From the NCBI GenBank assembly GCA_004325065.1, contig PITI01000117.1:1-20781 (forward strand): a stretch of DNA of 20,781 nt, written 5' to 3'. Shown one piece after another: positions 1 through 7,600 of this stretch (positions are counted from its first letter, which is position 1; every line of letters starts with the position of its first letter). The notes below the pieces were generated by a model. It saw nothing but the letters and a program-made list of their open reading frames with translations, was not told the DNA's origin and searched no databases. This DNA is from Hamiltosporidium magnivora. Its lineage: Eukaryota; Microsporidia; Dubosqiidae. A program made the translations under genes and the position numbers.

Positions 1-117
1 ACAACCAAAGATGTAGTGTGGTTTTATTCCCACCAAAAATCCAAACAATGATCTCACACCAGTTTCACACAATCATTGCCAAGCAGAAAGTTTTTTATGT
101 GGTTATCCTCCCTCCAC
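1..117 (+). repeat. 117-bp dispersed repeat, copy 1 (inverted partner of 3480-3596)
   Basis: This copy matches the reverse complement of 3480-3596 over all 117 positions, without gaps and with 5 mismatches (about 96% identity). It starts at the first base of the window, so its true left end and any target-site duplication cannot be seen. It contains a direct hint of internal repetition (caatgatctc and caatcattgc) and ends in the pyrimidine run cctccctcc. No open frame spans it. It may be a terminal inverted repeat of a 3.6-kb element, or two independent insertions of a short dispersed repeat. A degenerate third copy lies at 13645-13712. Confidence 0.9.
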
Positions 118-564
118 AAAAACTATTCAAACAATATTTGTTTTGTGTAATTATTATTAAAAATATAAATAAATTGTGAAAAAAGCTTTCAAATTTTTAT
201 AATGATATATTTCATAATATATAAGTAAATCTACTTAAAAAAAACAACGAACAATATTTTTTTTAGAAGTAAGATTAAACTTAAAAGATTTAAAAAAAAT
301 ATTATAGTTGATTGTATTATGATGTACTACAATTTAGAAAGGATATTTAACAATAGTTAGTGCGAATATTTCTTAGAAGCAATTAATAAATATTTCTAGA
401 TGTTTCATATTCTACTTCTATATATTATTTAATATCCGTTGCGTAAGAATTATGAACAAATATTTAAATTTCTATTTTCAGTCAGAACATTATTAGCTCT
501 ATCTTATATTTTTGGAATCAATTAAATATTTTGAGAGGAGTTGTCCTGAAAGGATTCTAAAATA
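118..564. other. AT-rich stretch without recognised gene
   Basis: Very AT-rich sequence with long A and T runs and frequent stops in all frames. I see no coding signature, tRNA or clear repeat in it. It separates the first 117-bp repeat from the degenerate minisatellite. Confidence 0.6.
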
Positions 565-955
565 TCCTCTAATATATATAAATGAATGTATGTGTTATGT
601 CTGTTCAATGACAGTAAATAAAGAGGTGTATATTTTATTATAAAGGTATATTAACTACAGGGTTTTATTATGATGTTTTTATTAAAACAACTTAGTAAGC
701 CTAGTTGGATTTAAATGGTGTTAATATAGTGTGTTGTATGTTAAAAGGTTTTAATCTTATTTATTAGGTTTAAAGGGTGTTGGTAGATTTCTATTTAGGT
801 TAACGAGTTGTTAATATAAGGTGTTTTATATTAAAGGGTGTTAATGTGATGATAGATATGGATGAGGGTGTTAATATAAAAGAAAATATGGGAGAAGGCG
901 TTGTATGTTAAAGGGTGTTAATACTGAGAAAAATATGGAAGAGGGTGTTATTTGA
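565..955 (+). repeat. Degenerate 30-bp minisatellite with conserved flank (copy 1)
   Basis: Units built on the core ttaaagggtgtt recur with core ends near 722, 752, 781, 812, 842, 872 and 902, that is every 29-31 bases. A phase slip follows, with further cores ending near 919 and 949. The core is the reverse complement of aacaccctttaa, the unit of the array at 11975-12245. The leading flank (about 565-660, with tatatataaatgaatgtat, an acagtaaata-like block and ttataaaggtatattaac) also matches the reverse complement of 12250-12350. The two loci are therefore inverted copies of one composite repeat; this one is the more decayed. Confidence 0.8.
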
Positions 956-1237
956 TGCTGTAATGAATAAAAGTGCGTGTTTATATCATAAAAGAAACAA
1001 AGAATGCATTTTATTTGTTCTATATCTTTAATCTATCCCTTTCTATCCTTTTTTTGAAGAAACAGTGGCAAAATTTTTTATTGGTAGTTAAAGAGCAAAT
1101 TTAATCTTAGAATTTCAATTGTATTTGCCAACTATTAAAATACGACATGCGATTTTACTAACAATTCGAAATTATTTAAGTTCTCTAAACATCTAAACGT
1201 ATTTTATGAGATAAAAGTAAGTAGCCATAAAAAATAC

Positions 1238-2229
1238 TGGAATTGTTTGATGGTACACAGAAAAGACATAAGAGAGATGCAAAAGCATTTAATACGGGCC
1301 TGATTTATTATCTAGTTATTTCGTCAAACTTCTTTAGTGATTCCACTTTCAAAGCCGACCAATAAACTAAGCAGCACGTCTGGAATCATACTTTTATACG
1401 CAGAATGCAAAAAAAAGACTTTAGACCAATCTCCGTGTTCAGCAGCAAACTGATCATCTAACAAAGTGTTCGCAAAACTATATTCCGATATTAAGAATTG
1501 GAAGATATAAATAATACATTTACACAATGTATCACAATCCCAGCAAACATTTGTGAGATATCATCAACTAAAGTCGAATTAATTTGAATTCATTTTCGCA
1601 AATATCAGTATAAATCACAAACATTATGATAGACTCAAAGAACTTGCTATATTAGCCTCTATCAATAACGTGTGTGTCCCACAAATTTCAAAATATAAAT
1701 GGATAATGAAAACATCCATCGCATATAATTTGATTTATAGTTTAGTGAATCAAGATGAGATCAATTATCCAATTAAATTATTGAATTCACCGGATTTACC
1801 ATGCATTATATCGCACATCTTAACATTGAAAATCAAAAGCTTATCATTCTTCTTTAAAACATAAATCTTCCATCACTTTGGAAAGACACGAGATCTTTGG
1901 TAAACTAGACGTATGAAAAATGTCAAAGAAGCCACAATTTCAATATAAATATAAAGTAGAGATTTTATGTTGCCACGATTTCAATGGTTCCACCAGATCG
2001 ATCATCTAAAGGTGTACAGTTTCGTTACGACTCACATTTGCAAGGAAAACAAACAAAGTACAGAAGTAAAGATGCAGGTGTATAGTATAGATTTGATTAG
2101 AGTGTACCTTCACATGGGCAACTCTGTGTTTATACTTCATTCATCGGAAACCTTTCCGATTTTTTCGTATATACATACATGCAAAAAACAAAAATATTTA
2201 TATCCAAAAACACTCTAATAAATAAATAA
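1238..2229 (+). pseudogene. Relic of a Pif1/Helitron-type DNA helicase (C-terminal half)
   Basis: No frame is open throughout, but consecutive fragments in changing frames follow the order of the Pif1-like helicase domain carried by Helitron transposons. WNCLMVHRKDI at 1238 lies where the Walker B WDEC.MAHK is expected. RQTSLVIP near 1322 matches the FRQTLPVIP motif. ITIPANICEISS (about 1530-1565) and LKELAILA (about 1635-1660) match the following blocks, and NYPIKLLNSPDLP with SHILTLK (about 1765-1840) matches NYP.EFLNSL..PGLPPH.LTLK. MKNVKEATI near 1915 precedes VATISMVPPD near 1970. SHGQLCVYTS at 2110 matches the motif VI stretch SHGQLYVA.SR and is followed by a LSDFFVY-like tail and TAA at 2227-2229. 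There are several frameshifts and stops. The Walker A part and any Rep domain are not visible. The family assignment comes from remembered motif order and was not checked by a search. A small opposite-strand frame at 1324-1527 is a shadow. Confidence 0.72.
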
Positions 2230-2661
2230 TATTCAATTTAAGTAAACTTAATTTGTTCTTTAGATTTTATTATTTTCTATTTTCTTTTTTTTCACTCTCA
2301 CCAAAGCCCAGCGGGTAATCTAGTAATTTATATTTTGTTCATATATCAGAAACATTAAAAAACAAAATATATTAGTAAATCATTGTTCTAAAACAGTTAT
2401 TTTTAACAATTAAAATTGTTTGTTTATTTATATTTTCTATCATAATTTTAATAAAAACCGTTGGAAAAGTATTTTTTGTAGATTAAATAACAAATTATTA
2501 ATTAAAATTTTAAATAATTCTTTATGGATTTTTTGTAGATAAATAATATGAATCAATTTCATCATGATTCCAGCAATCGAATTAAGAAAAACGTATTTTA
2601 AAATTATAAATATAAATTTAATATTTTGATTTTTTTATCACAGATTCTTGTATTTTTTTAC
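2230..2661. other. AT-rich intergenic stretch
   Basis: This lies between the end of the helicase relic and the 3' end of the convergently oriented zinc-finger gene. It is almost pure A/T apart from a short segment near 2296-2325 (tcactctcaccaaagcccagcggg). I see no gene or RNA in it. Confidence 0.6.
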
Positions 2662-3261
2662 TTAAATTTTACATTTTTTAGAATGCGATTCCAATAATCT
2701 TTTGTATCCATATTCTTTACCACATTTACACTTGAACTCTTTACCTTTAATATGGAAAACATTCATATGAGATCGAAGTGATTTACCGTTACTTAATATT
2801 TTTTTACAAAAAGTACAAATATACTCTTTAAATGTGATACGCTTATGTCTTTCAATATGAATAAGAAAATATTCATGTCTTACATATTTTTTAAGACAAA
2901 TATTACAAATATAACTCGCTTTATCTTCAGTTAAAGTTTTACTTTTTATAGAAGAATAAGAAGATTCGGTGTCTGAAAAATCGATATTTTTGCTTTTTTT
3001 ATGTGTTTGTAAGTGACGAGTAAGTTCAAAACGAAAGTAAAATGATTTATTGCAATATTGACATGTGTGTTCTTTTGAATCTGTATGGGTTTTGAGATGT
3101 ACTTTTAGATGTTTATTTGTAAAATATGATTTTGTGCATATATTACATTGAAAGGGACGTGTGTTTGTGTGTATATTGGTGTGTAGAAGTAATTCTGATG
3201 GTTTTCTAAACGATTTGCAACAAATCGAACAAATATACGGTTTTTCAATTATGGCTGACAT
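2662..3261 (-). CDS. C2H2 zinc-finger protein, 199 aa
   Basis: An intact small protein made almost entirely of zinc fingers, so probably a nuclear DNA- or RNA-binding regulator; no target can be inferred. The open frame begins at 3306, but its first codon is TTG. The first ATG (3259-3261) gives a start MSAIIEKPYICS and is chosen here. With this start the fingers are: 1, residues 11-31 (C-x2-C-x12-H-x3-H); 2, 39-59; 3, 67-87; a Ser/Lys-rich spacer of about 30 residues; 4, 119-139; 5, 149-170 (H-x4-H); and 6, atypical, from residue 178, with C-x-C and a terminal H-x3-C. Fingers 1-3 form one closely linked block with short linkers, and 4-6 a second. It lies on the strand opposite the helicase relic, between the two 117-bp inverted repeats. 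Being undamaged among dead elements suggests it is, or recently was, under selection. It could be a host gene or cargo of an element. Confidence 0.85.
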   Translation of the reverse strand: MSAIIEKPYICSICCKSFRKPSELLLHTNIHTNTRPFQCNICTKSYFTNKHLKVHLKTHTDSKEHTCQYCNKSFYFRFELTRHLQTHKKSKNIDFSDTESSYSSIKSKTLTEDKASYICNICLKKYVRHEYFLIHIERHKRITFKEYICTFCKKILSNGKSLRSHMNVFHIKGKEFKCKCGKEYGYKRLLESHSKKCKI

Positions 3262-3283
3262 AATCTTAAAGAAATATCGAAAT

Positions 3284-3287
3284 GGGG
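3284..3287 (-). promoter_or_regulatory. CCCC motif upstream of the zinc-finger start
   Basis: On the - strand CCCC lies 22 bases before the ATG at 3261. Microsporidian genes commonly carry a CCC- or GGG-like motif a short distance before the start codon, with short 5' leaders. Its position supports the ATG at 3261 over the TTG at 3306, because it would fall inside the coding region if TTG were used. A four-base motif is weak evidence alone. Confidence 0.4.
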
Positions 3288-3479
3288 TAAAAACGAAATT
3301 CTTCAAAAAAAAGTTCTATAAAATTTATTTCTAAACGAATTGAGGAACATCCTAAGGAAGGCTGGGATTTTTAAGAGCTAAAGTGAGTTGGAAATAGTCA
3401 ATCAGTTGTATTCAAAATTTCAAAAAATTACCAGGATAATTTATTAAATATAAAAATATATTTGTATTGAGTGTTTATG

Positions 3480-3596
3480 GTGGAGGGAGGATAACCCCCT
3501 AAAAAACTTTCTGCTTGGCAATGAGTGTGTGAAACTGGTGTGAGGTCATTGTTTGGATTTTTGGTGGGAATAAAACCACACTACATCTTCGGTTGT
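3480..3596 (-). repeat. 117-bp dispersed repeat, copy 2
   Basis: Reverse complement of 1-117 with 5 substitutions and no gaps. Outward of 3596 the sequence continues tccatgggagttg, with no visible relation to inside sequence. Inward, similarity stops after cctccctccac. The low divergence contrasts with the heavy decay of the helicase relic between the copies, which argues for recent spread of the repeat, or for gene conversion between copies. Confidence 0.9.
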
Positions 3597-3684
3597 TCCA
3601 TGGGAGTTGTTATGAGGAGTAGAGGTCTAAGAAATGGAGAAACTTTTTCTACGATTTATTTGTAGTTTTTTATGTAGTTAGATT

Positions 3685-4140
3685 GTAGACAGCTGCTGAA
3701 CATGTAGGTAATTGCCATGTAAAAGCAGTGAAACTTGGCCTTGCTCATTCGAGTTAGAATACTATGCGCCTGGATATACAAAAATCAAACCCTTTAAAGC
3801 CAAGAAGGTTAAGTTGCAGTTTATATTGTGGTATGACATTGCAAGTCTAGGTTGATCCATGTAGGTCGCCGAGATATATCTCGCCTAAAGTCTTATGCGG
3901 TTCGAAAAGTCTAGAGTAAAGAGGAATGCTGCATAGTCTTGGAGGAGTCCGGTGTCGAGCTAGCCTACGATCACACACCCGACGCCAAGATTAAGAACTC
4001 TGGGCAACTGCCTCGCCTATTAATTGAGCTATAAAACCTTTTTAGATGAAATTCTTTGTGATGAGGTATCTCAGGGGGTACCGGTGGAGTGTTGGAAAGC
4101 GGTTACTTATGTTAAACCTAGAACCGTGTTAATGCCATGA
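3685..4140 (+). pseudogene. Degenerate C-terminal part of a non-LTR (LINE) polyprotein
   Basis: This stretch is clearly GC-richer than its surroundings and coding-like in shifting + frames. Near 3690 comes TAAEHVGNC, an EH-x3-C pattern like the zinc-binding segment after the reverse transcriptase in some microsporidian LINEs. Near 3752 comes EYYAPGYTKIKPFKAKKV. Near 3890 comes KSYAVRKV, then a stop, then SKEECCIVLEESG, then DHTPDAKIKNSG. The last fragment is VPVECWKAVTYVK, with RTVLMP before TGA at 4138-4140. At least three frame changes and one internal stop break it. A related KSYAVRK-like segment sits near 20380 on the - strand. The family assignment is from remembered pattern and is only moderately sure; that it is decayed coding sequence is more secure. 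Confidence 0.45.
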
Positions 4141-4694
4141 AAAAAAATGCAACATATGACACAGTTTTTAAAGATGTACATTTTTAAATTAATTTTTTTT
4201 TCTGTATTTAAATTTATAGATTTTAGAAATTTGATTTCAACCAATTATTTATGCTTATAGATAACTGATTCGGTTTATAGAATGAAAGTCTTAGATGTGA
4301 TTTGCTAATAGAGAAAAATACAATTTATTTTTTTTACTAAACCAGTTGGTATCAAATAAGAATTTTAAGTTTTATAAATTTAGAAAACAAATCCAATATA
4401 TTTTCCTATTATGTTATTTTTGAAGGGTTTAAATCGATGTATATTTCCAAAGCTAACATTTGCCCTCATAAAACCATAAAAATTAGATATCTATCAAAAC
4501 CATCAAAAGTAAATAAAAAACATAAAATTGATATACCCATTAATTTAACAAAAAAACTAATTTAGATATATAATTCTGAAGCTAAATTTAGCTTTTAGAG
4601 ATATAGTTAAAGTATATAAGAGTTGATTATAACATACAACTTTAAAATAAACGCATACTACAAAAAATCAAAGCTAAAAAATGAAAAATACAGA
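4141..4694. other. AT-rich intergenic stretch
   Basis: This separates the LINE relic from the 3' end of the large - strand gene. It consists of A/T-rich sequence with no open frame of note and no recognisable repeat. The 3' untranslated region and poly(A) site of the large gene should lie just left of 4695, but I see no decisive signal. Confidence 0.55.
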
Positions 4695-7600
4695 TTATAT
4701 TTTTTCTTTAATAAAAAAATACCAAAAAAGCGTCAAAATCAATGCAATAAACAGCATGTTGTTTATAAAATATAAAATATGCAGGAGTTTTTTGTTTCTG
4801 TTTCTAACCTTTTCGACATTTAAAGCTTCACGAAATACTTTGGAGATTTCTCTATCCGCTTCCAAACTTGAATATGAATTTGTTTTATTTTCATACCTAC
4901 GCCTCTTTTTTTTCAAAGTATTCAAGCCCTTATGAGGAATATTGGTGATTTTATTGGATATTTTAAATCTTTGACTTAACTTTCTCGAAGGTAATTTTCT
5001 ATTTGGAACATGAGCATTATTTCTGGTATTGTTATTCTCAAACTCTTCTCTATAGCTCGTGTAATTGGAATATATAGAAGAAGCATAACAATCACTTGAA
5101 CTATGATTCTCTTTAGAATTTTCAGACCGCTTACTATATTTATTACCATCATGCATATTTCTAAATGATCGCAATGTTTTTTCTTTACTAGCAATGTATT
5201 CATTTGCAGAATCCCTTGATAAATCAGATTTATTAAAACCAGAAATATTGATTCTCGATAGTAAATTATTGTCGATTTCCGAATCACTAAAAAGATTGTT
5301 ATCATGAAATTCACGATTACTGGTCTCTTCAATAACATTTGTGCTTTCAAAGGGATTTTCTATGTTCACATTTTTACGTGAAAAACGAGAGGTTTTGAGG
5401 AGTCTATTTGGCTCATAACTTCCTAAATTTTTATCTTCTTTAAGAGAAATATTGTCATCTATTTCCGAACTGTTTGCTCGATTTGAAATTGAAGAATTAT
5501 CACTTACCAATACAAAACCATCATCCATTTCACCCGAACTGTTTGCTCGATTTGAAATTGAAGAATTATTACTTACCGATTCAAAATTGTCATCCATTCC
5601 ACCCGAATTGTTTGTTCCATTAAAATTTAAAAAATCAACATCTTGCGGGTGAATAATATCTTTTTGTCTTTCCAAAGTGTTAGTACCGTTCAAATTTAAA
5701 CCATGATTTTCAAGAGAAAAAACAGATATTTCAGAACCATTTGATGTATGGGTTTTATTTCCTTCCCATTTTCGTTTTGATTGTTTTTTATGATTCAATA
5801 TGTTATTATAAAATCTACTTGATGTTCTATTTTTGCCATAATTACCGTTTTTTAAGTCTGAACGTTCTTCCATATGAGATAAATTTCTTTTTGAATACCG
5901 ATTCAGATCCTTATCATTTGGTAAATTTGATTTTTTTTCGAAATTAGAATGCGAAATGAGAAAATTTTTACTTAACAAAACATCTTTGTCCCGTGTTGTA
6001 TAGATAGTGTGATCATTGGAGTCTTGACCACTATGATCGTGCATTAATTTCGTATTGATTTTTCCAGCATTCAAAGATATATTATTATTGATAGAAGATT
6101 CTATTTGTTTTTCGGTATTTATACTGTTATGAGTGCGCAGAAAATTTTCGGTACTTCTATTTGATATTATCTCTGCTTGATCATTCTTAGAAGTGGTTCC
6201 AGAATTGTAAATACTATTACTTTTTAAATTGCAAAGTTCAAAAAACGAATTTTCATTTTCGGAATCTTCGATGGATGAACAGTCTTTGAATTCGAATTTA
6301 GCAAACTTTACATTTTGGTTTTGGGTACTAGTCAAACAAAAAAAGTCTTGACTATTTTTAGAATCATGGAACAATGCTGGGGATCTTTCTAGTATATTTG
6401 AAATTTTATCCGAGGTAAATTTATCATAGGGGCTACTTTTATCAACATCTTTAGCCATAAACTCCGATTCTTTGTTTGAAAATATAGTCTGATACAGATT
6501 AGACTCAAGATGATTAGACATATTATATTCGCTATCGGAAATGGTATGGCTTCCATTTTCTAACCCAAATACTGTACTTTCAATATTGGAATCTGTATAA
6601 AAGGACACAGATTTATTCGAATCTTGGATCGAATAGCCCATCTTTACATAGTACTTCTTGATAAATTCAACTAGTTCTATGATTGTAAAATGTTCCAAAT
6701 CTTCAAAAAATTCATCAATTGCTGTTTCAATCAATTTAATTACTTCTAATACCTTTAAGTCAATTGCATTTTTAAAATCAAAAATGTTTGCAGAATAATC
6801 ACTGAGATTCGTGTCAGTAATTTTGATTATACTTTCCCCTTTAGATCTTTGAAAATCAAAATTAAAATAATCTGCATCGATTTCATATTCAAAAATATAT
6901 CCTTCGGTCTGTCGTCTGCTCAAATCACATGTTTTAGATATTTTAAATATTCTTTGTGTTGTTTCTTTAATTTTCTTTTCAAAGTATCTCCGCCATTGAT
7001 TTTCAAAAATAATTTCAGTTTCTTTTGCAACTGAGTTTTCTGAAGAGAGAAAAACAAAATCTATAAGTGTGCATTTAAATTCAGTTGAAAACAAAATATT
7101 ATTTTCTTCCCTAGAAAAATTGCCAGCATTGGAATGTCTCAGGCTAAATCTATTTGTATATATAAATTTACATGGCAAATACTTCTGCTTGATAAAAATT
7201 AAATCTTTTTCAGATGCCATCGATATTTCCATATCTATTGCACCATTATTAGTAATATTTGATAATGTATCCATGTCTTCGTTTCTCTTTTCTTTCCAAA
7301 CATTCAATTCTGGTTCGATGTAGCTAGTAGACTTAAATAATGTACGAGATATTGGACCTCCATCAAAATTATCATTTAACATTTCGATACTATTTCCATA
7401 GACTTTAATCATATTTTGATTTATATTACTCGAGTTGATGCCTCCCTGATGCATCTTGTCAGAGTAATTGATATCATTTTTTAAAAAAGAAGCTTTTAAC
7501 ATTTTCTTTTGATTTATATTAGAGAAATTCAATGAAGCGGATTCTCGGCAATCATTTATATGATTTTTAGATTGTTTGATATTCGAACTGTTCAAATATT

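Noticed and set aside
565..955. CRISPR-like array
   Set aside because: The units are contiguous 30-bp tandem repeats without unique spacers, and the genome looks eukaryotic.
1324..1527. 67-codon open frame on the - strand
   Set aside because: The + strand here carries helicase motifs in order (RQTSLVIP and others), so the - strand frame is a shadow; it has no independent support.
1967..2218. 83-codon open frame on the + strand as an independent gene
   Set aside because: The helicase motifs in this interval run through the other two + frames (VPPD and SHGQL); this frame is only a chance opening over the relic.
3890..3910. tRNA T-arm-like ggttcgaa (also at about 20370 on the - strand)
   Set aside because: No matching stem bases flank the loop and no acceptor or anticodon arm can be built around either occurrence.
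4976..5350. 124-codon open frame on the - strand inside the large gene
   Set aside because: It lies in another frame of the intact 1530-aa gene; its hydrophobic composition follows from the AT-rich codons of the real frame.
5452..5652. 66-codon + strand frame with repeats
   Set aside because: It is the antisense reading of the 69-bp repeats of the large gene.
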